Positions 9,346-18,522 of a stretch of 64,000 nt of DNA are shown here, piece after piece. Where the stretch lies: the NCBI RefSeq assembly GCF_048548695.1, contig NZ_JBLYIF010000007.1, one strand, 5' to 3'. The stretch's first letter is position 1. Every line of letters starts with the position of its first letter. Both the position numbers and the translations under genes were made by a program. Source of the DNA: Neptuniibacter sp048548695. GTDB taxonomy: Bacteria > Pseudomonadota > Gammaproteobacteria > Pseudomonadales > Balneatricaceae. Below the pieces are notes generated by a model. The model saw only the letters and a list, made by a program, of their open reading frames with translations. It ran no database searches and was not told the origin of the DNA.

Positions 9346-9432
9346 GCCGTGTGTCATAATCTTGCTTGTCATGCACTGCCATGCTGGACTTGAGCGACGC
9401 TTCCCGATAACTTTCCTAGCCAGAGGAGAGTT

Positions 9433-10071
9433 ATGACCGCACCATTTTTTATCTACGTACATGGTTTTAACAGTTCGCCCCAGTCGATGAAGGCGCAATT
9501 GTTTTTGCACTATATGCAACAGTCAGGTTGTGAAGATCAGGTGGCAATTCCCGGACTATCACACTGGCCCAGGGAAGCGATGCATCAACTGCAGGCGCTG
9601 ATAGAACAACATTGGCACCGGCCGGTGATTCTGCTGGGTAGCTCCCTAGGCGGTTATTACAGTACCTGGTTGACCGAGCACTACCCTCATGTGAGGACTG
9701 TGCTGATCAATCCGGCGGTTAGGCCACATGAGCTGCTGCCGGCATACCTGGGGGAAAACCAGAATCTGTATTCTGGCGAGGTCTATCAATTGACCGAAGG
9801 GCACCTGTTACAGTTGCTGCAACTGAGGTGCGAACAGATCGCAGACCCTTCCCGCTATCTGCTGCTGACCCAGACCGGTGATGAAACGTTGGATTACCGC
9901 GAAGCAGTGGCGATGTTTGCCGATTCTCCCCAATTTATTCAGCCGGGTGGCAGTCATGGCTTTGCACAGTTCGATCAGTTGATCCCGGCGATACTTGCTT
10001 TTGCCCAAGGTTACATTGAGCTGCCACCGGCCACTCCCATTAATGTTTCTCGTTCACAGGAACCGCACTAG
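9433..10071 (+). CDS. yqiA: Esterase YqiA (alpha/beta hydrolase)
   Basis: The 212-residue protein belongs to the YqiA/YcfP alpha/beta-hydrolase family. It opens FFIYVHGFNSSPQSMKA, has the nucleophile elbow GSSLGGYYS (serine near residue 74), TGDETLDYR for the acid, and GGSHGF for the histidine. YqiA of E. coli hydrolyses short acyl esters, and its physiological substrate is unclear. A strong GAGGAGAG precedes ATG 9433. The stop codon is immediately followed by the parE start. Confidence 0.9.
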   Translation: MTAPFFIYVHGFNSSPQSMKAQLFLHYMQQSGCEDQVAIPGLSHWPREAMHQLQALIEQHWHRPVILLGSSLGGYYSTWLTEHYPHVRTVLINPAVRPHELLPAYLGENQNLYSGEVYQLTEGHLLQLLQLRCEQIADPSRYLLLTQTGDETLDYREAVAMFADSPQFIQPGGSHGFAQFDQLIPAILAFAQGYIELPPATPINVSRSQEPH

Positions 10072-11964
10072 ATGTCCAAGCAATACAACGCGGAAGCCAT
10101 TGAAGTTCTCAGCGGACTGGAGCCTGTCCGGCGCCGTCCCGGTATGTACACCGAAACCGACCGTCCTAACCATCTGGCTCAGGAAGTGATTGATAACTCG
10201 GTGGATGAGGCACTGGCAGGCCATGCGCGCCAGATCGATGTGATCCTGAATAAGGACAATTCCCTGAGTGTCAGTGATGATGGGCGCGGCATGCCGGTGG
10301 ATATCCATCCTGAACAGGGGGTTAGCGGGGTTGAGTTGATTCTGACCAAGCTGCATGCCGGTGGTAAATTCAATAATGATAACTACACCTATTCCGGGGG
10401 GTTGCACGGGGTAGGTGTCTCCGTGGTCAATGCACTGTCCAAACTGCTGGAAGTGCAGGTGCGGCGCGATGGTCAGGTGTATCGCATCGGCTTTGCGGAC
10501 GGTGAAAAAGTATCCGAACTGGAGGTGGTTGATACCTGCGGTAAACGTAATACCGGTACCACCCTGCGTTTCCTGCCCGATGCGAGCTACTTTGACAGTC
10601 CCAAATTCAGTGTCAGTCGCCTGAAACATAATCTGCGCGCAAAGGCGGTGCTCTGTCCCGGACTCAAGATGACCTTTACCGACCTGAGCGGCAGCGCGCG
10701 GGAGAAAGAGGAGTGGTACTACGAAGATGGTCTGGTGGACTATCTCAAAGGTACCACCCAGGTTTATGAGACTGTCCCGGCAGAGCCTTTCACCGGGTCA
10801 CTGCAGGGTGAAGAGGATGCGGTGGAATGGGCGGTACAGTGGCTGCCGGAAGGTGGCGAGATGACCTGTGAAAGCTATGTCAATCTGATCCCTACCGCGC
10901 AGGGCGGCACCCATGTTAATGGTCTGCGTACCGGTTTGCTGGAAGCGATGCGGGAGTTTTGTGAATTCCGTAATCTGCTGCCCCGGGGCGTGAAACTCAC
11001 CGGTGATGATATCTGGGAGCGCTGCTGTTATATCCTATCGGCCAAGATGCGTGATCCACAGTTTGCTGGCCAGACCAAGGAGCGCCTCTCCTCCCGCCAG
11101 ATTGCCGCTTTTATCACCGGCGCAATGAAAGACGCCTTCTCCCTGTGGCTTAACCGCCACGTTGAGGAGGGAGAAAAACTGGCCGAAGTGGTGATCAGCA
11201 ACGCCCAGCGGCGGTTGCGCTCTAGTCGCAAAGTGGTGCGGAAAAAGGTCACATCCGGACCGGCGCTGCCTGGTAAGCTGGCGGATTGTTCCGGTGCCGA
11301 TACCATGCAGTCTGAGCTATTTCTGGTGGAGGGTGACTCTGCCGGTGGTTCCGCCAAACAGGCCCGTGACCGTCAATTTCAGGCGATCATGCCACTGCGC
11401 GGTAAAATCTTGAATACCTGGGAGGTAGATCCCGGTGAGGTGCTGGGTTCTCAGGAGATCCATGATATCTCGGTGGCGATTGGGGTTGAGCCAGGCTCTG
11501 ATGACCTGAAGGGTCTGCGTTACGGTAAGGTCTGTATCCTGGCCGATGCCGATTCCGACGGACTGCATATCGCAACCTTGCTTTGCGCCCTGTTTGTACG
11601 TCATTTCCGTCCGCTGGTAGCGGCGGGCCATGTTTACGTGGCAATGCCACCGCTATACCGGATCGATGTGGCAAAAGAGGTGTATTACGCGCTGGATGAT
11701 GGTGAGCGTGATGGCATTATCGAACGGATTCGGGCCGAACGGAAAAATGCCAAAATTGGCGTGCAGCGGTTTAAAGGTTTGGGTGAGATGAACCCGTTGC
11801 AACTGCGAGAAACCACCATGTCTCCGGATACCCGCCGTCTGGTGCAGTTAACCATCGATGCCGGGGATGGCACCAACGAAATGATGGATATGCTGCTGGC
11901 TAAAAAACGCTCCCCGGACCGCAAAAGCTGGCTGGAAAGCAAAGGCAACCTAGCGGATGTATAA
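10072..11964 (+). CDS. parE: DNA topoisomerase IV subunit B (ParE)
   Basis: This 630-residue ATPase subunit of topoisomerase IV decatenates daughter chromosomes. The GHKL ATPase site shows VIDNSVDEAL, DDGRGMPVD and GGLHGVGVSVVNALS, and the TOPRIM metal site shows LVEGDSAGGSAKQARDR and LADADSDGLHI. The length equals E. coli ParE (630). It begins directly after the yqiA stop and overlaps the next gene by 8 bp. parC lies one gene downstream, so the two subunits are almost adjacent. Confidence 0.97.
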   Translation: MSKQYNAEAIEVLSGLEPVRRRPGMYTETDRPNHLAQEVIDNSVDEALAGHARQIDVILNKDNSLSVSDDGRGMPVDIHPEQGVSGVELILTKLHAGGKFNNDNYTYSGGLHGVGVSVVNALSKLLEVQVRRDGQVYRIGFADGEKVSELEVVDTCGKRNTGTTLRFLPDASYFDSPKFSVSRLKHNLRAKAVLCPGLKMTFTDLSGSAREKEEWYYEDGLVDYLKGTTQVYETVPAEPFTGSLQGEEDAVEWAVQWLPEGGEMTCESYVNLIPTAQGGTHVNGLRTGLLEAMREFCEFRNLLPRGVKLTGDDIWERCCYILSAKMRDPQFAGQTKERLSSRQIAAFITGAMKDAFSLWLNRHVEEGEKLAEVVISNAQRRLRSSRKVVRKKVTSGPALPGKLADCSGADTMQSELFLVEGDSAGGSAKQARDRQFQAIMPLRGKILNTWEVDPGEVLGSQEIHDISVAIGVEPGSDDLKGLRYGKVCILADADSDGLHIATLLCALFVRHFRPLVAAGHVYVAMPPLYRIDVAKEVYYALDDGERDGIIERIRAERKNAKIGVQRFKGLGEMNPLQLRETTMSPDTRRLVQLTIDAGDGTNEMMDMLLAKKRSPDRKSWLESKGNLADV

Positions 11965-13258
11965 AACGGCACTGTTGCTACTGCTGTTGTTGAGTAGCCT
12001 GACCCCGGTGCAGGCTGCCCAACCCAAAGGCTGGTTCTACCAGCTGTTTGTGGACCGTGATTTGTGGCAGCAACAACATATCGACATTGCAGCGCGGCTG
12101 CAGAGTGGCCTGATTGCCGCTGACCATGGCAGCAGTAATATCTTTCCTGCCGGTTTTCTCAGCTTGCACGATGGTTTTGTCCTCAACCGGGCAGAGATCA
12201 TTATCGAGAAGCCCCTCAATAGCCGTATCAGGCCCCGTATCGGGCCTTTCCCCGGTGCCCGTTATGATGACTGGGACTGGGGTTTCCTGCTCCAGGGACG
12301 CTATGGCGAAGACTTCAGTCGCACCTACGGTTTTGATGATGAGTGGGGCATTAATGAGGCTGAAAAACGGGTTGTCATTCTGCCCCAGTGGTTTGTGAAG
12401 GCGTATGCCCCCTGGGGCGGTGGTACTACATTACAGTTTGGCACCTGGTTTACCAACATAGGTAATGAAGTTGGTGCGCCGATTGATCCACCCAGTCCGT
12501 TTTACAGCCATGCCTATGCGTTTCTTTATGGCCCCAGTAAACACTTTGGTGGGTTGGTTTCGACCCGGTTGCCAGTTGATCAACAGTACGGCCTGTGGGG
12601 GCTGGAGTTGGGTCTGGTGCAGGGTTGGAATAACCTGCAGGATAACAATGACGATAAAAGCCTGATTACCGGTTTGCAGTGGCGCAGCCCTGATATGGCA
12701 ACCTGGGTTGACCTAGAAAGTATCTGGGGCAATGAACAGTCTGAAAACGGTATCACCGATCAGGCACCCTTTATTGCCATCAGCAGCAATAACCGGAATC
12801 TGTTTCGCCAATTTCATTCGCTGACAGTCAGTCATCAGTTCGGTGCCACAAGTGACTGGCGCTGGGTATTGAACAGCGTCTATGGCCGGCAGGAAGGCGG
12901 CGATGTGCCGGCAGACAGCAATAACCCGCCCGGCTTGCCAATTGTGACTACCAGTGAATGGTATGGCTGGAATCTGAGCCTGACACATCAGCTGCGCACG
13001 GACCTGCAACTGGCGACCCGAATTGAAAAAATGTTTGACCGCCAGGGGGCGTTTTTTCTGCTGCCGGGTGGTGAATACAGTGCCTGGACCGCCAACCTGT
13101 CCTGGTACCCCCAACCCTGGTTGCGCATCCGGCCAGAGCTGCGTTATGACCAGTTTGAGGGTGAGGGACAGCCGTTTGGTGGTGCCCTGCCCAACCAGTT
13201 TAATGGCCGGGAACGCCAGCAATGGCTGTTTTCAATTGATGCGACCCTGTTTTTGTAA
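11957..13258 (+). CDS. Outer-membrane beta-barrel protein between parE and parC
   Basis: The 433-residue secreted protein has a signal peptide (about residues 1-20, ending VQA). Alternating polar/aromatic beta strands continue to a C-terminal phenylalanine-containing strand (WLFSIDATLFL). This is typical of porin-like barrels of the OmpL/BBP2 kind. No substrate is evident. It starts inside the last codons of parE (8 bp overlap) and ends 43 bp before parC, so it must be co-transcribed with the topoisomerase subunits, an unexpected partner. The family call comes from strand pattern and aromatic girdles, not a single motif. Confidence 0.7.
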   Translation: MYKTALLLLLLLSSLTPVQAAQPKGWFYQLFVDRDLWQQQHIDIAARLQSGLIAADHGSSNIFPAGFLSLHDGFVLNRAEIIIEKPLNSRIRPRIGPFPGARYDDWDWGFLLQGRYGEDFSRTYGFDDEWGINEAEKRVVILPQWFVKAYAPWGGGTTLQFGTWFTNIGNEVGAPIDPPSPFYSHAYAFLYGPSKHFGGLVSTRLPVDQQYGLWGLELGLVQGWNNLQDNNDDKSLITGLQWRSPDMATWVDLESIWGNEQSENGITDQAPFIAISSNNRNLFRQFHSLTVSHQFGATSDWRWVLNSVYGRQEGGDVPADSNNPPGLPIVTTSEWYGWNLSLTHQLRTDLQLATRIEKMFDRQGAFFLLPGGEYSAWTANLSWYPQPWLRIRPELRYDQFEGEGQPFGGALPNQFNGRERQQWLFSIDATLFL

Positions 13259-13301
13259 CGCTGCACTAGCAGCGGTTTAAGCGAACGGTGAATGGATACC
13301 T

Positions 13302-15581
13302 ATGACAATGCAAACCACCTTTGAAGGCGAAACTGAACGCCTGTCGCTGAAGGATTTTACCGAGAAGGCATATCTGGATTATTCCATGTACGTCATTCTC
13401 GACCGGGCACTGCCGCACATCGGCGATGGCATGAAGCCGGTGCAGCGCCGAATTGTGTATGCAATGTCGGAGCTGGGGCTGAAAGCCACGGCTAAATACA
13501 AAAAATCGGCACGCACCGTGGGTGATGTGCTGGGTAAATTTCATCCTCATGGCGACTCGGCGTGCTATGAAGCGATGGTGCTGATGGCGCAGCCGTTCAG
13601 CTATCGCTATCCGTTGGTGGACGGGCAGGGTAACTGGGGTTCACCGGACGATCCCAAGTCCTTTGCTGCCATGCGTTATACCGAATCCCGCTTGGCGCCC
13701 TATGCTGAGGTGCTGCTGTCAGAAGTGGGTCTGGGTACGGTGGATTGGGAACCTAACTTTGATGGCACCATGCGTGAACCTGCCATTTTACCAGCGCGAC
13801 TACCGAATGTGCTGCTGAATGGCACCACCGGTATTGCGGTGGGTATGGCTACCGATATTCCACCGCATAACCTGCGCGAGGTGACTGCCGCCTGTATTCA
13901 TCTGCTGGATAACCCAGAGGCTGATCTTGACCGACTATGCGAGTTTGTTCCTGCCCCGGATATGCCAACGGACGCTGAAATTATCACGCCCCGGGCTGAG
14001 TTGAAAAAACTCTATGAAACCGGACGTGGTTCACTGCGTATGCGTGCTGTTTATATGCGGGAAGAGGGTGACATCATCATCACCGCGTTACCGCATCAGG
14101 TGTCTGGCGCCAAGATATTGGAGCAGATTGCGGCGCAAATGCAGCAGAAAAAACTGCCAATGGTAAGTGATCTGCGCGATGAGTCAGACCATGAAAACCC
14201 GACCCGCTTAGTGATTGTGCCCCGTTCAAATCGGGTCGATATTGAACAGTTGATGGCACACCTGTTTGCTTCGACCGACCTGGAACGTACCTACCGGGTT
14301 AACATGAACATGATCGGCACGGATGGTCGACCGCAGGTGAAGAATCTGCAGCGTATCCTGATCGAATGGCTCAGTTGGCGAACCGGTGTGGTGCGCAAGC
14401 GCCTGCAGCATCGTCTGGATAAGGTGATGGAACGCCTGCATATTCTGGAAGGCTTGATGGTGGCCTATCTGAATATTGATGAGGTGATTGCCATTATCCG
14501 GCATGAGGACCATCCCAAGCAGGAGCTCATGCGGCGCTTTAACCTGACTGATGTGCAGGCGGATGCGATTCTTGACCTGAAACTGCGCCATCTGGCCAAG
14601 CTTGAAGAGTTCAAGATTCGTGGTGAGCAGGATGAGCTGGAGCAGGAGCGGAAAAAGCTCGAAGCCATTCTGGGGTCTGATGCTGCCATGCGTGACCTGA
14701 TTAAGCAGGAGTTGACCGAGGATGCGGAAAAATATGGTGATGAGCGTCGTTCGCCGATTGTGTCGCGGGAAGAAGCTCAGGCCTTTAGCGAAAAAGACCT
14801 GCTAACGGCCGATCCTGTTACCGTCGTGGTTTCCAAGCAGGGTTGGGTACGCGCAGCCAAAGGGCATGACATCGATGCTGAAGGCCTGAACTACAAGTCA
14901 GGCGATGGCTTTAAACTGGCTTGTAAGGCACGGGCGAACCAGCCAACACTGCTGCTGGATTCCACCGGGCGCAGTTACACTCTGGATACCCATAACCTGC
15001 CCTCAGCGCGAGGCCAGGGCGAACCGGTGACCGGACGGATCAGTATGCCGAAAGGGGCGACCATTGAAGGTGCCATTGCAGGTAAAGACAGCGATAGCTT
15101 ATTGCTGGCTTCGGATGCCGGTTATGGTTTTATTACCTGTGTTGGCGAGTTAACCAGTAAAACCAAAAACGGTAAAGCTGCGCTGACGTTACCCAAGAAT
15201 GCCAAAGTGCTGCCGCCGTTGCCGGTGGAAGATAAAACCAGTCAACTGATTGCCACAGCAACTAATGAAGGACGTTTGCTGTTGTTCCCGGTCGCAGAAC
15301 TGCCTGAGCTATCCCGGGGTAAGGGTAACAAGATCATTAATATCCCAACTGCCCGGGCGGCGTCAGGCGATGAGATTGTCGTGGCCCAGGCAGTGCTGGG
15401 GCCGGAGGACTGCCTGTTGGTGCACTCCGGCAAGCAGTTCCTGCGCCTGAAGGGTTCCGATCTGGAGCACTACCGTGGTGAGCGCGGCCGACGTGGCAAC
15501 AAACTGCCGCGGGGGTATCAGCGGGTGGATCAACTGGGCGTTGAAGCCAAGGCTGCCGCAGAAGAGGATGCTGATACCTAG
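13302..15581 (+). CDS. parC: DNA topoisomerase IV subunit A (ParC)
   Basis: The 759-residue catalytic subunit has the winged-helix DNA-gate region, the active-site tyrosine Y126 in AMRYTESRLA, and a C-terminal beta-pinwheel domain. The quinolone-determining segment reads HPHGDSACYEAM with S86 and E90, which are the susceptible residues (E. coli S80/E84). A second ATG two codons downstream (13308) is also possible. The gene ends at a strong terminator shared with the convergent gene at 15643. Confidence 0.96.
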   Translation: MTMQTTFEGETERLSLKDFTEKAYLDYSMYVILDRALPHIGDGMKPVQRRIVYAMSELGLKATAKYKKSARTVGDVLGKFHPHGDSACYEAMVLMAQPFSYRYPLVDGQGNWGSPDDPKSFAAMRYTESRLAPYAEVLLSEVGLGTVDWEPNFDGTMREPAILPARLPNVLLNGTTGIAVGMATDIPPHNLREVTAACIHLLDNPEADLDRLCEFVPAPDMPTDAEIITPRAELKKLYETGRGSLRMRAVYMREEGDIIITALPHQVSGAKILEQIAAQMQQKKLPMVSDLRDESDHENPTRLVIVPRSNRVDIEQLMAHLFASTDLERTYRVNMNMIGTDGRPQVKNLQRILIEWLSWRTGVVRKRLQHRLDKVMERLHILEGLMVAYLNIDEVIAIIRHEDHPKQELMRRFNLTDVQADAILDLKLRHLAKLEEFKIRGEQDELEQERKKLEAILGSDAAMRDLIKQELTEDAEKYGDERRSPIVSREEAQAFSEKDLLTADPVTVVVSKQGWVRAAKGHDIDAEGLNYKSGDGFKLACKARANQPTLLLDSTGRSYTLDTHNLPSARGQGEPVTGRISMPKGATIEGAIAGKDSDSLLLASDAGYGFITCVGELTSKTKNGKAALTLPKNAKVLPPLPVEDKTSQLIATATNEGRLLLFPVAELPELSRGKGNKIINIPTARAASGDEIVVAQAVLGPEDCLLVHSGKQFLRLKGSDLEHYRGERGRRGNKLPRGYQRVDQLGVEAKAAAEEDADT

Positions 15582-15596
15582 TTCTGATAGATCAAT

Positions 15597-15630
15597 AAAA
15601 AGCCCGGCTTAACTGACCGGGCTTTTTATT
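15597..15630. terminator. Bidirectional terminator between parC and the convergent gene
   Basis: AAAAAGCCCGG and CCGGGCTTTTT form a stem around a 9-nt loop, with T tracts on both strands. It can end parC from the left and the secreted-protein gene from the right. Confidence 0.88.
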
Positions 15631-15642
15631 TGAGTATTTGAA

Positions 15643-16332
15643 TTAAAACAGGCAGTCACTGCCAGTGCCAGGATAGACATCGACATAGCCTGTACGTAGA
15701 TAGCTGGTACAGGCGTTGTATTCATCTTCATTGATCAGTGCGCGGCGTGGGCCATCTAAATACTGCTCGCAAAAACCAGTGGAACCGTCCCACTGGGTTC
15801 TCAGTACCCAGTAAATACTCCCAATCGTGTCAGCAAACTGCACGGTGACGTAATCGGCAGAATCAATCATGCAGTACGGAGTCTCTCCTGCGTATCCTGC
15901 CGGAGGTGCTTGCCCGGCGTATAGATCCCAGTCACCCTCGCAGGGGCAGGGGCCATCACCGGGAGGCAGATAGACCAGACCAAAGGGGACGAAAATCGAC
16001 AGATTCAGGCTGCCACCATCAGTGGTCAGGGAGAGCATGTAGTTGCCTGGTGTATTCACTGCGGCAGACACTGCGGTTGTAAACGGCAGTATCAATAATT
16101 CGGACGTGGAGTCGACGTGTATATCAGCGGCGGCTCCGCCCAACGTAACTGTCGCCGAATCCGGGTTGAGATTGGCGCCCGCCACTAAGACTTCTAAGTC
16201 GTTGTAACTCACCTTGATTGAATGGATTTCAGGTGCAGCAGCCGGTGGGTTTTTAGGCGGTGGTTTGGCTGCAAACGCCAGCTCTGGCACGGTCAAAAAT
16301 AGAACAAAAAATGTCATCCAAAGCCTGGTCAT
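15643..16332 (-). CDS. Secreted protein with an IPT/TIG-like domain
   Basis: The 229-residue precursor has a signal peptide (about residues 1-21, ending AFA). A proline-rich linker is followed by an immunoglobulin-like IPT/TIG segment (IHSIKVSYNDLEVLVAGANL...VTLGGAAADI), then a cysteine-containing C-terminal region with about six cysteines (including PCPCEG) that could form disulfides. I do not recognise the C-terminal domain. It may be a surface or matrix protein. It is monocistronic, convergent with parC, and its 3' end meets the shared terminator. Confidence 0.6.
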   Translation of the reverse strand: MTRLWMTFFVLFLTVPELAFAAKPPPKNPPAAAPEIHSIKVSYNDLEVLVAGANLNPDSATVTLGGAAADIHVDSTSELLILPFTTAVSAAVNTPGNYMLSLTTDGGSLNLSIFVPFGLVYLPPGDGPCPCEGDWDLYAGQAPPAGYAGETPYCMIDSADYVTVQFADTIGSIYWVLRTQWDGSTGFCEQYLDGPRRALINEDEYNACTSYLRTGYVDVYPGTGSDCLF

Positions 16333-16771
16333 ATAGTGCCTCCTGCGTTACCGATTTTCGACAGGCAACCAGCATGCCTGCAAGCGCTGTCTTGATCTCA
16401 AAATGCTCTGAAAGCCAGAGGCGTTTTGGGCTTATTCGTAGGTTCCTTAGGTAATTCCCTTGACGGGGCTTTCAGTATAGTTGGTAAGTGTGGTGGGTAA
16501 CGGCATAGGGTGCGGTCTTAACACGCAAATTATTCACCTTCCCTGAGATCAATGCGCTGAATGGAACAGATGAAATACTACGTTTTAAGTTACAGTCATG
16601 TTTCTGGCTGACCTGTGAGAGCTCGGCTTTTGGCCGTCGCAGGTTGTGAAAAGCTATATTCAACAATTGCTTAGCTATGATTTTGAATCAGAAAAAACAC
16701 GTAAATAGTTTACAAACGGATCTGACTGACATAGTTTCCCAGCATACAATATGCTTTACAGGTGGTTCTAA
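16333..16771. other. Intergenic region, divergent promoters
   Basis: These 439 bases separate two divergently transcribed genes. I see no credible coding sequence. The only recognisable element is a weak promoter near 16722-16750, described separately. Confidence 0.6.
16722..16750 (+). promoter_or_regulatory. Possible sigma70 promoter for the GGDEF gene
   Basis: CTGACT (16722-16727) and TACAAT (16745-16750) are separated by 17 bp and lie just upstream of the start at 16772. The -35 match is only partial. Confidence 0.3.
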
Positions 16772-18235
16772 ATGTCGGTTTTTACGTCATTTTTTTGTCG
16801 TACGCCTTGGATTAAAAAAACTGTAATCATTTTGCTGTGTATCAGCGGTTATGTGGTAGCCGCATGCTGGTGGTATGGCAGCAGTGCGCGACAGGCTGAC
16901 CGGGCCATGCAAGCTGATTTGCAGCAGCAAGTCGATCTGGCGTTACAGAAAACCCGCGCTGGCCTGGAAAGCAGAATTGAGGAACTGGAGGCCAGTATCG
17001 GCCTGTTTGTCAGCTCTAATCGTGCTGAGATAAATCAGCTGTTGGCAGACCCGACGATAGGCAGCGGTGTGTATCAGCGTCTGCTGACATTGCTCAAACA
17101 AGCCTACCCCGATGTGGTGGCATTCACTCTGGCTGATACGTCGGGTAAACCCATTCTGGAACCGATCAAAAAACTGATTGGTCAGCCCTGTGAATACGCC
17201 ATTCAGATGTATGCCGCAGATGCCCAGTCTGATTATCGATCTCTGCACCCTAATCAACAGTTGACGCACTTTGATGTCATGGTCTCAGTTGACAGTGCTG
17301 CTGGCAGGGTTATCTTTTTCGCTAACTTTCTGACCCCGATTATTACGGGCACGCTGCAGCGCTTTAGCAGTCATGGTGTCGAAGTGATGCTGCTGCACCG
17401 GCAGAATCAACAGATGATTGAGTTTACTGAAGCGGGTGCCCGCGGTACCTATCGCCGTAACTGGCGTTTGCAACCCGAGGAGCAGTCACGCATTCGCGGC
17501 GAAGTGCCAATAACAGGTAGCCAGTGGAACCTTGTCGCTATGCCAGCCTTAGAGTTAGAAGCGGAGAAAGTGCAGCAGTTACAGCACGGACTGGACTCGC
17601 TGTTTACCCGGTTGTTGTTGGTCGGTTTGTTGCTGCTGGTTGTGGTTACCCTCTTGGTTAAATTGGTGTTCTTTCGTATGGCGAAGGCTGACCGCACAGA
17701 GAGTAACCGGGATCAGCCTCTGCATCATGATCCCCTTACCGGTTTGCCAGATCGGTTATTACTCATGGCGCGGATACAATTAACCTTGCAGCATTGTCAG
17801 CGTGATGATGGTCTGGCTGCGGTATTGTTTGTCGACTTGGATAACTTTGATCAACTGAATCAACAGTTAGGTGATGCTGTGGGCGATCGGGTGCTTGAGC
17901 AGTTGGCCGCCAGCCTGATTAACTTTCCCCAGGCGGATACTGTTGCTCGCCTGGCGGATGACCAATTCGCACTGCTCTTAAGCGACCTGGCCGATGCAAA
18001 AACAGCAGAGTTGATCGGTCAACAGTTACTGCAGCAGATCGCCGCAATCAGTGAACTGGAAACGCTCCCACTACCCCTAAGTGCCAGTATCGGGTTGGTA
18101 TTTTATCCTCGGGATGGTGTTGATAGCGCAACCTTGCTGGAACATGCCGAACAGGCAATGTTGCGGGTTAAAACAGCGGGGGGGAATGGGGTTGCTACTT
18201 ACCAGCCGGGGTCTGGTGGTCGGGGAAATGACTGA
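16772..18235 (+). CDS. Membrane protein with a degenerate GGDEF domain
   Basis: The 487-residue protein has a first membrane helix at about residues 16-33, a periplasmic sensor of some 230 residues, a second helix near 273-297, and a cytoplasmic GGDEF domain starting DPLTGLPDRL. The signature loop reads ARLADDQFALL where a diguanylate cyclase has GG(D/E)EF. Both glycines are lost and Glu is replaced by Gln, so cyclase activity is unlikely. It may bind nucleotide or act as a pseudoenzyme sensor. AGGTGG lies 8 bp before ATG 16772. It stands alone, upstream of the chemotaxis receptor. Confidence 0.82.
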   Translation: MSVFTSFFCRTPWIKKTVIILLCISGYVVAACWWYGSSARQADRAMQADLQQQVDLALQKTRAGLESRIEELEASIGLFVSSNRAEINQLLADPTIGSGVYQRLLTLLKQAYPDVVAFTLADTSGKPILEPIKKLIGQPCEYAIQMYAADAQSDYRSLHPNQQLTHFDVMVSVDSAAGRVIFFANFLTPIITGTLQRFSSHGVEVMLLHRQNQQMIEFTEAGARGTYRRNWRLQPEEQSRIRGEVPITGSQWNLVAMPALELEAEKVQQLQHGLDSLFTRLLLVGLLLLVVVTLLVKLVFFRMAKADRTESNRDQPLHHDPLTGLPDRLLLMARIQLTLQHCQRDDGLAAVLFVDLDNFDQLNQQLGDAVGDRVLEQLAASLINFPQADTVARLADDQFALLLSDLADAKTAELIGQQLLQQIAAISELETLPLPLSASIGLVFYPRDGVDSATLLEHAEQAMLRVKTAGGNGVATYQPGSGGRGND

Positions 18236-18522
18236 AGGCGTTTGCTTCAAGGTGTAGTCTTCAAAACGCTGACAGTTGAGGCTCCACATGCGCCGGGCAG
18301 GCAGCAGGCTCAGGGTAGATAGTGCGGTTTGCTGCTGATGCGACAGCTGTGGCGTTAACGAATAAGCTGTTGCGACGCTGCTATTTTTTACCGGGAATGG
18401 CCAGTATATTTTTTGGTTTTTTTATAAATTAGTCTTATTTTTCAGATGGTTAAGTTTTATAAACGGTTTGGCATGGTATTTGTTAGCTTGCTGTAAAATA
18501 ATAACTATGCTGAAAACCCGCC

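Noticed and set aside
13551..13575. Quinolone-resistance mutation in parC
   Set aside because: The QRDR keeps the susceptible residues S86 and E90.
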